A DNA stretch of 64,000 bases from M30B53 sp964600785. Lineage in GTDB: Bacteria > Planctomycetota > Planctomycetia > Pirellulales > UBA1268. The stretch spans positions 9,118 through 73,117 of the forward strand of contig CAZRKH010000091.1 in assembly GCA_964600785.1 (NCBI GenBank), read 5' to 3'. Made by a program: the position numbers and the translations under genes. Positions 16,588 to 24,676 of this stretch are shown piece by piece (within the stretch, counting starts at the first letter, position 1; each line of letters opens with the position of its first letter). The notes beneath the pieces are model-generated. The model worked only from the letters and a program-made list of their open reading frames with translations, did not search any database and was not told the origin of the DNA.

Positions 16588-18438
16588 ATGCATGGCAGGT
16601 CCCAGCCCTCCACCCGCCGAGGGCGGCCGGTGATGGCAGCGGAGGGCCCGGCGGACCCGCCGCGGCCCGGCGACACGATCCGCGGGCCGCTGGCCTTCGG
16701 CCGCGAGACGCTCGAGTCGATCGTGGTGGCCTTCACGCTGGCCCTCCTGTTTCGCTCGTTCGAGGCGGAGGCCTTCGTGATCCCCACCGGCTCGATGGCC
16801 CCCACACTCATGGGCCGCCACAAGGATCTGGCCTGTGAAGCCTGCGGCTTTGAGGTGCAGGTCGGGGCCAGCCGCGAGGAGGACGACCAGTCGCAGTCGT
16901 GGCGGATGGAGCTTGGCCGGCTGGAGCGTGCCGCCGAGGGGCTCGAGCGTGCCGCCGATGACGACTCGCGGCCGCTTGACGTCCGCAGGCAGGCCCGCGA
17001 GAAGCTCGACGAGCTGCGGGCTCCGGGCGGCCCGCTCGACCGGCTCCGCACGCGGCTGGAGAAGAAGATGGTGCCGGTGGCCCGCTGCCCCAACTGCGGC
17101 TTCGAGACCCGCCTGCTGGAGCAGGACGGCGACGAGCTTGTCTACGACCCGCGGTTTCCCTCGTTCAGCGGCGACCGCATCCTCGTCAGCAAGATGGCCT
17201 ACGACTTCGCCGAGCCCGAGCGGTTTGACGTGATCGTCTTCAAGTATCCCGAGGATGCGAAGATCAACTACATCAAACGGCTCGTGGGGCTGCCCGGCGA
17301 GACGATCTCGATCATCGACGGTGATCTGTGGGTCAGCCGTGAAGGCGATCCCGAGCGGATCGTCCGCAAGCCGCCCGAAAAGCTCCTGGCGATGCTGCAG
17401 GTTGTCCACGACTCCCGCCACCAGCCCCGGCAGCTCCGCGAGTCCGGCTGGCCGTCGCGGTGGACCGACTGGGCCGGTCCGGCCACCTGGCGGGTCCTCG
17501 GGAACGGATCTTTCGAGGTCGACTGCCGGCCCGGTGAGACCGCCACGCTTCGCTATCGACACCTCGTTGCCGACGAGGCTGTCTGGCGGAGGGTGGCCGA
17601 CGGTGGCCGCATCGAGCAGGCTCCCGAGCCGCGGCTGATCGACGACTTCCAGCCCTACAACGCGATCCGCACGCGAAGCCACTGGGTGGGTGATCTGGCG
17701 GTGGAGTGTGAGCTCGAGGTCTCGGCGATCAGCGACAAGGCGGCCGCGGCTGTGCAGCTCGACCTGGTGGAGGGCGGGCTTCGGTATGCCTGTCGGATCG
17801 ACCTGGCCAGCGGCGAGGCGACCCTCTCGATTCCGCGACAGCCGGGGGACCCCAATCCCGACGAGGGCCCTCCACGCGGCCGCACCGGCGTGCGGGGCAG
17901 CGGCCGTTGGCGGCTGCTTTTGGCCAACGTCGACGACCAGATCTCGCTGTTTGTCGACGGCAGTCCGGTCGCCTTCGATCGCTCCCGCGATTTCCAGCGG
18001 CAGGAGGATCCGGTCGAGCCCGAAACCTCGCCGCGGGAGCCGGGCGACGAAAGCCCCGGCGATCTCGCGCCGGCCGGTGTCACCGTTGCGGGGGCCGAGG
18101 CGACCATCCACCGGCTGCGGATGCTTCGTGACATCTTTTACATCGGCGCCTACGACCTGGGACGTCGGCCGGGCGAGCTTCTGGAGGACTCGCGGATCGA
18201 CTACGACCTGGGGCCGGGTGAGTTCCTCGTGCTCGGCGACAACTCCGCGGCGAGCAAGGACAGCCGGCTCTGGGCGGAGGGCCATCATGTCGACCGTCAT
18301 CTGCTTGTCGGCAGGGCCCTGCTGATCTTCTGGCCGCATCCCTGGCCGGCCTCCTGGGGCGTGACGGTGCCCATGGGCGGCTGGGAGTTGCGATTGCCTT
18401 TCTGGCCCAACTTCGCGAGGATGCGGCCGATCCGGTAA
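16588..18438 (+). CDS. lepB: Signal peptidase I with zinc-ribbon and large beta-rich insert
   Basis: This 616-aa protein is about twice the usual signal peptidase I length. An N-terminal membrane anchor (VVAFTLALLFRSF) is followed by the Ser box PTGSMAPTL (Ser69). A CxxC at 83/86 and another at 167/170 flank a charged helical stretch and look like a split zinc ribbon. The Lys box INYIKRLVGLPGE (Lys230) follows, and box E is GDNSAASKDSR at about 550-560. Between the Lys box and box E lie about 300 residues with concanavalin/LamG-like patterns (VGDLAVECELEVSAISDKA, RWRLLLANVDDQISLFVDG). The enzyme cleaves signal peptides of exported proteins outside the cytoplasmic membrane. Both catalytic residues are intact. 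It lies 76 bp upstream of lptB. Confidence 0.9.
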   Translation: MHGRSQPSTRRGRPVMAAEGPADPPRPGDTIRGPLAFGRETLESIVVAFTLALLFRSFEAEAFVIPTGSMAPTLMGRHKDLACEACGFEVQVGASREEDDQSQSWRMELGRLERAAEGLERAADDDSRPLDVRRQAREKLDELRAPGGPLDRLRTRLEKKMVPVARCPNCGFETRLLEQDGDELVYDPRFPSFSGDRILVSKMAYDFAEPERFDVIVFKYPEDAKINYIKRLVGLPGETISIIDGDLWVSREGDPERIVRKPPEKLLAMLQVVHDSRHQPRQLRESGWPSRWTDWAGPATWRVLGNGSFEVDCRPGETATLRYRHLVADEAVWRRVADGGRIEQAPEPRLIDDFQPYNAIRTRSHWVGDLAVECELEVSAISDKAAAAVQLDLVEGGLRYACRIDLASGEATLSIPRQPGDPNPDEGPPRGRTGVRGSGRWRLLLANVDDQISLFVDGSPVAFDRSRDFQRQEDPVEPETSPREPGDESPGDLAPAGVTVAGAEATIHRLRMLRDIFYIGAYDLGRRPGELLEDSRIDYDLGPGEFLVLGDNSAASKDSRLWAEGHHVDRHLLVGRALLIFWPHPWPASWGVTVPMGGWELRLPFWPNFARMRPIR

Positions 18439-18514
18439 GTCAGGCCACACGGCCTGCGGGCGAGGCAGGGCAGCTGACTGCGGGGCCCGCAAGAGCCACC
18501 AGGGAAGGTGCAGG

Positions 18515-19261
18515 ATGTCGCTGTTGTGCGTGGAGGGCCTGGTCAAGATCTACGGCCGCCGGAGGGTGGTCGACGGGGTCGATTTCCACGTCGATCCCGG
18601 TGAGATCGTGGGCCTGCTGGGTCCCAACGGGGCGGGCAAGACGACCAGTTTCCGCATGACCTGCGGGATGGTGATCCCCGATGCCGGCCGGGTGCTGCTC
18701 GACGACAAGGAGATCACCGATTGGCCGATGCATCGCCGGGCCCGGGACGGCGGCATGGGCTACCTGGCCCAGGAACAGAGCGTGTTCCGCAAGCTCACCG
18801 TCGAGCAGAATCTGCTGGCGATCATGGAACTCGTCGGCATGGACCGCCGCGAACGTCGCCGGCGGTGCGAGGAACTCCTCGAGCAGTTCGACATCACCAA
18901 GATCCGTCGCTCGATGGCCCAGACCTGCTCCGGCGGTGAGAAGCGACGGCTCGAGATCGCCCGCTGCCTGGTCACGGAGCCGCGAATCATCCTGCTCGAC
19001 GAGCCGTTCACCGGCATCGATCCGGTCACGATCCACTCAATCCAGAAGATCATCAAGGGCCTACGGGACGACGGGATCTCGATCCTGATCACCGATCACC
19101 GCGAGCGGGAGACGCTGGCGATCACCGACAGAAGCTACGTGATTCGTGCCGGATCGGTGCTCTGCCACGGCACGGCCGACGAAGTGCTCAACAACCCCGA
19201 CGCCAAGAAGTATTACTTCGGCGAGAGCCCCGGCGGCAGCCCCGCCGAAGAGGCTGCCTAG
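18515..19261 (+). CDS. lptB: LPS export ABC ATPase LptB
   Basis: This 248-aa ABC ATPase has Walker A GPNGAGKT at 36-43, the LptB-like Q-loop region GMGYLAQEQSVFRKLTVEQN, signature CSGGEKRR, Walker B RIILLDEPFTGIDP and the switch His in ITDHRERETL. It would drive lipopolysaccharide extraction from the inner membrane with LptF/G/C, none of which is adjacent. A GGAAGG-like ribosome-binding site lies upstream of the ATG. The TAG stop is part of the first bases of a family A repeat element, which probably ends the transcript. Confidence 0.93.
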   Translation: MSLLCVEGLVKIYGRRRVVDGVDFHVDPGEIVGLLGPNGAGKTTSFRMTCGMVIPDAGRVLLDDKEITDWPMHRRARDGGMGYLAQEQSVFRKLTVEQNLLAIMELVGMDRRERRRRCEELLEQFDITKIRRSMAQTCSGGEKRRLEIARCLVTEPRIILLDEPFTGIDPVTIHSIQKIIKGLRDDGISILITDHRERETLAITDRSYVIRAGSVLCHGTADEVLNNPDAKKYYFGESPGGSPAEEAA

Positions 19262-19421
19262 CAGACCGTGGAACACGGGAACACGTCTGCCGCCGCAGGA
19301 TGCGGCGACAAGCGACCCCCAAAAACCTCGGCTTTTCGGGGAGTCGCTCAGGTGGGCTTTGTTCGCCCGCGTCCGCGGGCAGGGGGGGCCATGGGCCATG
19401 GAAGGCTTTTTCCAGGTGCAG
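19259..19421 (+). repeat. Dispersed element family A, copy 3 (full, terminator-like)
   Basis: The element begins TAGCAGACCGTGGAACACG, so it supplies the TAG stop of lptB. It then contains the hairpin CGCCGCAGGATGCGGCG, a stem-loop CCCCCAAAAACCTCGG with CTTTTCGGGG, a GTCGCTCAGGTGGGCTTTG block, a CGCGTCCGCG palindrome, and a GGAAGGCTTTTTCCAGGTGC tail. Several short inverted repeats in a row indicate a structured RNA or terminator cluster. It lies between convergent lptB and the ClC channel gene. Confidence 0.85.
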
Positions 19422-19444
19422 GATCTGCTTGCGGCGCAACCAGC

Positions 19445-21310
19445 CTACCGGGTGGGAGTTCCCCGAGAGGCGGCACGCTGCTTCTCGTGGTCGAGGCGGC
19501 GGCGGTTGTAGGCTGCGATCACCTCCTTGCGGCGGAGCACGCCAAGCAGTTTGCCCCGGTCATCCGGATCGACCACCGGCAGTTCATCGACGTTGAGGGA
19601 GGTGAACTTGCCGAGGGCCGTGTTGAGGTCATCGCCCGGGCGGACGGTGACCACCCGGCTCTTCATCACGTCACGGGCGTTGGCGATCTTCCAGATTGTG
19701 TCGTTGTAGAGGTAGCCGCGGACATCCTCCGAGGAGAAGATTCCGATCATCTTTCCGCCCGCGTCGACGACCGGGAAATACCGCTGGGTCGATTCGGCCA
19801 GAGCGTGCACGATGCCCTCGAGGGTGGTGCCCTCGTGGACCAGCTTCAGCGGCCGATCCTTGCGGTAGACATCCTCCACGTGGATTCCCTCGAGCACGTC
19901 GACGAAGAAGTCGCCCCGGTGGGCCGGAGAGTCGAGCCGGGTCGGCACCTGCTTGATGTAAAGCGTTCGCCGCCGACCGAGCAGGAAGGTCAGCGTGGAG
20001 ACCCAGAGCGTCGGCAGCAGGAGCCCGTAGCCGCCGGTCATCTCGCTGACCATCAGGACCGTCGAGAGCGGGGCCCGGGCACAGCCGGAGAAGAAGCCGG
20101 CCATGCCCACGATCGCGAAGGCCTGCGGCTGCCGCACAAGCTCGGGCCACCAGTGGTGGAACGTCTGGTCCACCGCCGATCCGAGGCAGCCGCCGATCAC
20201 CATCGACGGGCCGAAGACGCCGCCGGATCCACCGGAGCTGATTGTCAGCGAGGTGGTCAGAATCTTGACCATCGCCACGGCCACCAGCAGCGGCACGGCC
20301 ACGTCGACCGAAGTGCCGAGGGTCTTTTGGAGCATGCCGTAGCCGCTGCCGAGCACGGCCAGGGCGTCGGTCTGCCGCCCGAAGCCGTGATACATGCCCA
20401 GGCCCACCAGGCCGGCCAGGGCCGCCCCGATCATCGGCCGCAGATGGGGCACCACCGGCAGCCGCTTGAAGAGATCGTGCATGCCGTAGAAGGTGCGGAT
20501 GTAGAGCATGCCGGCGAGCACCAGCACGATCGCCATCGCGCCGTAGGGGAGCAGTTCCAGCGGTGAGCCGACCTCGTAGGCCACGTGGCGGCCGAAGAGC
20601 GGCGTGAAACGCAATGAGGGGGGCAGCCAGAGGCAGAACACCGAGTAGGCGATTGCCGAGGCCATCGCCGCGGGCACGATCGCATCGCTCTCGAGATCGG
20701 CATCGCGGTAGAGAATCTCACCGGCAAACACGGCCCCCGCCAGCGGCGCCCGGAAGATCGCGCCGACCCCGGCGCCCATGCCCGCGGCGAGCATGATCCG
20801 CCGGTCGCGGGCCGGCAGTCGCAGCAGTCCGCCGAGAAAGGATCCAAAGCCGGCACCGATCTGCGCGATCGGGCCCTCGCGGCCGGCTGAGCCGCCCGTG
20901 CCGAGGGTGATCGCCGAGGCGAGCGTTTTGACCAGCGGGATTCGGCCGCGGATCTCGCCGCGACGGTTGTGGAAGGCGTCGATCGCCGCGTCGGTGCCGT
21001 GCCCCTCCGCCTCCGGGGCGAGCGTGTAGACCAGCAGTCCGGAAGCGAGCCTGCCGGCGGCGATCACCCCCACCAGCACCCAGGGCCGCAGATCACCTTC
21101 GACCGGCTCAAAGATCGCCCCCTCCGCGGCCGCCTCGGCCGGTTCGAAGTGGGCGAGCCGGGCGAGGGAAAGGTGCTGCACCACCTGGCCCATGAGATGG
21201 AAGCCGATTCCGCCAACCCCCGCCACGAGGCCGATCACGGCGGAGAGCACAAACCACTTTCCGGTGGAGCGAAGTTCAAACTCTCGAATCGCGGATAGAA
21301 AGTAGTTCAC
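19445..21310 (-). CDS. ClC-family chloride channel/transporter with CBS domains
   Basis: This 621-aa protein has about ten membrane helices and the ClC motif GSAGREGPIAQIGAG (gating Glu145), with MGAGVGAIFRAPLAGAVFA and GGSGGVFGPSMVIGGCLG further on. The first selectivity motif (usually GSGIP) reads GHGTDAAID, so it lacks the Pro. The C-terminal 140 residues form a CBS pair (RDRPLKLVHEGTTLEGIVHA and ARDVMKSRVVTVRPGDDL) that probably binds adenine nucleotides and gates transport. It conducts chloride or exchanges it for protons. It is convergent with lptB across the family A element. Confidence 0.93.
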   Translation of the reverse strand: MNYFLSAIREFELRSTGKWFVLSAVIGLVAGVGGIGFHLMGQVVQHLSLARLAHFEPAEAAAEGAIFEPVEGDLRPWVLVGVIAAGRLASGLLVYTLAPEAEGHGTDAAIDAFHNRRGEIRGRIPLVKTLASAITLGTGGSAGREGPIAQIGAGFGSFLGGLLRLPARDRRIMLAAGMGAGVGAIFRAPLAGAVFAGEILYRDADLESDAIVPAAMASAIAYSVFCLWLPPSLRFTPLFGRHVAYEVGSPLELLPYGAMAIVLVLAGMLYIRTFYGMHDLFKRLPVVPHLRPMIGAALAGLVGLGMYHGFGRQTDALAVLGSGYGMLQKTLGTSVDVAVPLLVAVAMVKILTTSLTISSGGSGGVFGPSMVIGGCLGSAVDQTFHHWWPELVRQPQAFAIVGMAGFFSGCARAPLSTVLMVSEMTGGYGLLLPTLWVSTLTFLLGRRRTLYIKQVPTRLDSPAHRGDFFVDVLEGIHVEDVYRKDRPLKLVHEGTTLEGIVHALAESTQRYFPVVDAGGKMIGIFSSEDVRGYLYNDTIWKIANARDVMKSRVVTVRPGDDLNTALGKFTSLNVDELPVVDPDDRGKLLGVLRRKEVIAAYNRRRLDHEKQRAASRGTPTR

Positions 21311-21379
21311 CGAAGAGGGCTGCGGGGGGCAGGGCTGCGGGATCGAATGCTCCCACTATAGCAACCGTCCCGGGCCGAC

Positions 21380-22204
21380 TCAGGCGGGGATGCCTGTGGC
21401 CGCGGCCATCCCGTCGACCCGCACCGCCGGCAGGGGCAGCGGGTCGCCGTGGCGGGTGTCGGAATCGGCATCGATAAAGCTGTCCATGCCGACCAGTTCG
21501 ATCCGTCCGTCATCGTGTTCCACCAGTGCCGAGCAGTGTTCCACCCAGTCGCCGCAGTTGTAGTAGGCGACCCCGTCGATCTCGCGGACGGCCGGCACGT
21601 GGATGTGCCCGCAGACCACGCCGCTGCAGTCCTGCTGCAGGGTGTATTTGGCCACGAAGTGCTCGAAATCGTTGATGAAGTTGACCGCCCGCTTGACCCG
21701 CTTTTTGAGCATCGAACTGAACGACCAGTAGGGATAACCTGCCCAACGACGGACCATGTTCATCCATGAATTGAGGTGCAGGGCGGCCGTGTAGGCCCGG
21801 TCACCGAGATGGTAGACCCAGGCCGCGTGCTTGGTGAGGTGGTCGAAGCAGTCGCCGTGGATCACCAGCAGTTTGCGGCCGTCGGCGGTGTTGTGAATGA
21901 ACTGGTCGGCCAGTTCCATGTGCCCGAAGGTATGCGGTGAGAAGCCACGGAGAAATTCGTCGTGGTTGCCGGTGGCGTAGAAAACCTTGGTGCCTCGCTT
22001 GAGCATCCCCAAGATTCGTCGGATCACGAAACTCGCCGTGTCGTTCCAGACGAAGTTCCGCTTCAGCTTCCAGCCGTCGATGATGTCGCCGACGAGGTAG
22101 AGGCGATCCGGCTCGACCCGGCCGAGAAACTCAAAAAGTTCCTCGGTCCGCGAGAAGCCGCAGCCGAGATGGACATCCGAGATGAAGAGCGTACGGACTC
22201 TCAT
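21380..22204 (-). CDS. LpxH-like metallophosphoesterase (UDP-diacylglucosamine diphosphatase family)
   Basis: This 274-aa calcineurin-type phosphoesterase has all the metal motifs: FISDVHLG near the N-terminus, GDIIDGWKL, GNHDE, HGDCFD and GHIHVP. The GDIIDGWKLKR and NHDEFLRGFSPHTFG context matches the LpxH-like branch widespread in planctomycetes and other Gram-negative lineages, which cleaves UDP-2,3-diacylglucosamine in lipid A synthesis or acts on related substrates. It starts with ATG at 22204. The neighbouring lptB across the channel gene also concerns lipopolysaccharide, but they are on opposite strands. Confidence 0.85.
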   Translation of the reverse strand: MRVRTLFISDVHLGCGFSRTEELFEFLGRVEPDRLYLVGDIIDGWKLKRNFVWNDTASFVIRRILGMLKRGTKVFYATGNHDEFLRGFSPHTFGHMELADQFIHNTADGRKLLVIHGDCFDHLTKHAAWVYHLGDRAYTAALHLNSWMNMVRRWAGYPYWSFSSMLKKRVKRAVNFINDFEHFVAKYTLQQDCSGVVCGHIHVPAVREIDGVAYYNCGDWVEHCSALVEHDDGRIELVGMDSFIDADSDTRHGDPLPLPAVRVDGMAAATGIPA

Positions 22205-22352
22205 GGCTTCCGCCTCCGTGCGGTCCCCGGGGTCGAGATTCCCTTGTCACGTGTTGCTAAAACCAGAACATCTCGAGAGTACCTTCCACGCAACGGCAGG
22301 ACAGCGCGGGATTGGTGTGAGAATTCGATGAGCAGCCGGCCTCGAGGACGGC

Positions 22353-22649
22353 TCAGCCCTCGTCGGCCGCGGATTTTCCGCTCGAGGGGGCCATCGAGAG
22401 GCTCTTGAGGGTCACCACCGCTCCGACCGACATCAGCGCCAGGCCGAGCCAGCGTGGTGGCTGGACGACCTTGCGGCTGGCAACGGTCGGCCAGGGGCCC
22501 GGCCGGGTCGCCCCGCCTTCACCCATCTGCGCCGCGATGAAGCGGCTGGACCGTTCCGAGAGCGTGAAGGACTGCACCAGACGGAACTGGATGCCCAAAA
22601 AGAACAGCAGCAGCCCGACGAGCAGGAAGTGATTCCGCTTGAGCTGCAT
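22353..22649 (-). CDS. Small two-helix membrane protein (unknown)
   Basis: The 98-aa product begins MQLKRNHFLLVGLLLFFLGI, giving one membrane helix at residues 8-22. A second lies at about 67-82 (RWLGLALMSVGAVVTLKSL), and between them is a soluble segment containing RSSRFIAAQMGEGG. The start at 22647-22649 has GAGGA closely upstream, and the frame beyond it lies antisense to the BBP7 gene. Its codon use matches real genes here. No family is recognised. It is 148 bp from the phosphoesterase gene and could be cotranscribed with it. Confidence 0.65.
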   Translation of the reverse strand: MQLKRNHFLLVGLLLFFLGIQFRLVQSFTLSERSSRFIAAQMGEGGATRPGPWPTVASRKVVQPPRWLGLALMSVGAVVTLKSLSMAPSSGKSAADEG

Positions 22650-22964
22650 CCTGATCCTCGTACAAATTCCTGACCGCAGATATCCCTCGGGAAAATCGTC
22701 CTCCCGGGGCCGGGCCGTCCAACGCCCGACGGACGCGACGGTTTTTCCGCAGGCAACGGCCAGGCGGGCAGGATCGCCCGCTCTCCTCGGCCGCCGAAGA
22801 AGGCGAGAACGTGGGAGCCTGGCAAACTGGGCAGGCTGCACGTGACGGTTCCGGAAATTTCTGGGGTAACGGTTGTTCCGGTGCCGATGATTCCGCCGTC
22901 GCCCTGTGGTGTCAGCCAAGGGCGGAAGGACCGTTCCTCGTTGCCAGCCCGAGCCGTAGCCTCG
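22650..22964. promoter_or_regulatory. Divergent intergenic region, possible operator
   Basis: This 315-bp gap separates the divergent small membrane protein and BBP7 genes, so it should hold both promoters. I see no convincing sigma-70 pair. A near-perfect 14-bp palindrome, CCGGAAATTTCTGG at 22851-22864, is a possible regulator site. Confidence 0.3.
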
Positions 22965-24509
22965 ATGCCCGACCGACATCGCTCCATCGAATTCGAACAA
23001 TCCGCCCCCGCAGCACGTGGGCGGGGGCGGCTTGCCGGCAGTCTGCTGGCGGCCCTGGGCGGGTCGCTGGCATGGCTGACCTGTCTGGTGGCTGCCGCGG
23101 GGGACGTTGGCGAAGTGGCGACCGATTCCTCCACCGTGCCGATCGTGCCCTTTCGCGAGTTCGACCGGGGTGACCCGGCGACCCCGGTGGTCACGGCGGG
23201 ACCCATCTTTGCCGACGAGCGGGCCATCGCCGAGAAGGGCCCGGTGTTTCCCGACATGTCGGTAGGCGAGCCGGCCATGCCGGCGGACACCGCAGCCGGA
23301 CAGCCGGTTCGGCAGGCCTCCCACACGGTTGAGATTGTCGAGGAAGTTCGGTCGGCCCTCGTTGCCGATGAAGCCCACGACAGCGGACGGATCATCGTGG
23401 AAAACGCCGCCGAGGCCGCGGAGCCGTTGCCGGCCCCGATCCGGGATGTCTCGGCCGAGGCCGCCGAGGCGATGCAGCTCGACGAATCGTGGCTTGACGA
23501 GATGCCCGTTCCGCTGAGTTCGGGTGCCTGGTTCGGCAGCGGATACTGGTATGCCTCGGGTGAGTCGCTGTGGCTCGAGCGGAGTCGTCAATATCGAGTG
23601 AAGGTCAGCGAGGACCTCGCCAATGTCGACTTGCAGTATTTCTCGGCGGTCAAGCCCTTCGGCGTGGCCCCGGGGGCCCGGGCCACGATCGGCCGCTCGC
23701 TGGGCCGCGACTATCTCAACCGCGACCGCTACTTCGAGTTCACCTACTACGGCGGGATGACCTACGAGGCCACCGACGGCTGGAACAGCCTGGTCCCCAA
23801 CAGCCTCGTTTCGCCCCTCGGCCCGCTCGTGCCCGGCTTCAACGGGGCCGACTCGCAGGACAACTCACTCAATTCCGACTTCAACAGCTACGAGTGGAAC
23901 TTCAAGCTTCGCCGCCGGCTCGGCCGCGACCAGGCAGTCCTGCTTCCCAACGGCGACTGGGCCAAGCATGCCGAGCGGGGCTTCCTGCCGGCGATCATGG
24001 TCGGGGTTCGGCTGGCCAGCATCGACGAGGATTTCAGCTACACCAGCCGACGCAATGGCGTCGACCCCTCGCTCTTCGGTGGCGACTACGTGGTCAACAC
24101 CGAGAACTGGCTGTTGGGCATGAACTTCGGCGGCGAGCTGATCAGTCAGAACGAGTTCTTCTATTGGGGCCTGCGGGGCCGTGGGGCTCCCTGCCTCGCC
24201 TTCAACTCCAACAACCAGACCGCCGTCGGCGTCAACGTGGTCGACCCCGACTTCGTGGAGGGCACGGTCAACCGCGGCTCCTCCGCCACCCAGACCGGCC
24301 CGGGATTCATCGGTGATCTCTCGCTGCTTGCCGGCTGGAACATCACCCCCAATTTCTCGCTCAAAGCGGGCTATGAGTTTCTCTGGGTGGCGGGCATCGC
24401 CACCGCCACGCGGCAGTTCAACCTCGACAACCGCCGGGATAACCCGATCGACGGCGGTGGTCAGATCTTCTACCAGGGCCTCTCGTTCGGCTTCGAGGGC
24501 TCCTGGTAG
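22965..24509 (+). CDS. BBP7-family outer-membrane beta-barrel protein
   Basis: This 514-aa exported protein is of the BBP7 type, a family largely confined to planctomycetes. A signal peptide (LLAALGGSLAWLTCLVAAAG) at about residues 23-42 is followed by an acidic, low-complexity linker. The barrel domain follows, beginning WFGSGYWYASGESLWLER and alternating aromatic and polar residues (YFEFTYYGGMTYEATDGWN, FSLKAGYEFLWVAGIATATR). It ends in an aromatic terminal strand, GLSFGFEGSW, typical of beta-barrel assembly signals. The ATG at 22965 was chosen over the upstream 22842 start because the signal peptide then begins near the N-terminus. It is probably an outer-membrane structural or porin-like protein. 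A family A element starts at its stop codon. Confidence 0.82.
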   Translation: MPDRHRSIEFEQSAPAARGRGRLAGSLLAALGGSLAWLTCLVAAAGDVGEVATDSSTVPIVPFREFDRGDPATPVVTAGPIFADERAIAEKGPVFPDMSVGEPAMPADTAAGQPVRQASHTVEIVEEVRSALVADEAHDSGRIIVENAAEAAEPLPAPIRDVSAEAAEAMQLDESWLDEMPVPLSSGAWFGSGYWYASGESLWLERSRQYRVKVSEDLANVDLQYFSAVKPFGVAPGARATIGRSLGRDYLNRDRYFEFTYYGGMTYEATDGWNSLVPNSLVSPLGPLVPGFNGADSQDNSLNSDFNSYEWNFKLRRRLGRDQAVLLPNGDWAKHAERGFLPAIMVGVRLASIDEDFSYTSRRNGVDPSLFGGDYVVNTENWLLGMNFGGELISQNEFFYWGLRGRGAPCLAFNSNNQTAVGVNVVDPDFVEGTVNRGSSATQTGPGFIGDLSLLAGWNITPNFSLKAGYEFLWVAGIATATRQFNLDNRRDNPIDGGGQIFYQGLSFGFEGSW

Positions 24510-24556
24510 GTCGCCGATCGCGTCCTGCGGCGGCAGACGTGTTCCACGGTCTGCTA
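24509..24556 (-). repeat. Dispersed element family A, copy 4b (partial duplicate)
   Basis: This is a 48-bp duplicate of the first third of the element (TAGCAGACCGTGGAACACG, CCGCCGCAGGACGCG, GATCGGCGAC, read on the minus strand). It abuts the TAG stop of the BBP7 gene and lies in tandem with the fuller copy next to it. Confidence 0.85.
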
Positions 24557-24676
24557 TCTGCACGTGGAAAAAGCCCTCCGTGGCCTTTTTCCACTTGAGC
24601 GACTCCCCAAAAAGCCGAGGTTTTTGGGGGTCGCCGATCGCGTCCTGCGGCGGCAGACGTGTTCCACGGTCTGCTA
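24557..24676 (-). repeat. Dispersed element family A, copy 4 (full)
   Basis: On the minus strand it reads TAGCAGACCGTGGAACACG, CCGCCGCAGGACGCG, ACCCCCAAAAACCTCGG with CTTTTTGGGGAGTCGC, then TCAAGTGG and GGAGGGCTTTTTCCACG. The first three bases are the TAG stop of the ketoacyl-synthase-like gene, exactly as lptB ends at copy 3. It sits between two convergent genes and is a plausible bidirectional terminator. Confidence 0.85.

Noticed and set aside
16423..18546. 707-codon minus-strand ORF opposite the signal peptidase
   Set aside because: No recognisable domain and fully antisense to a gene with intact catalytic motifs.
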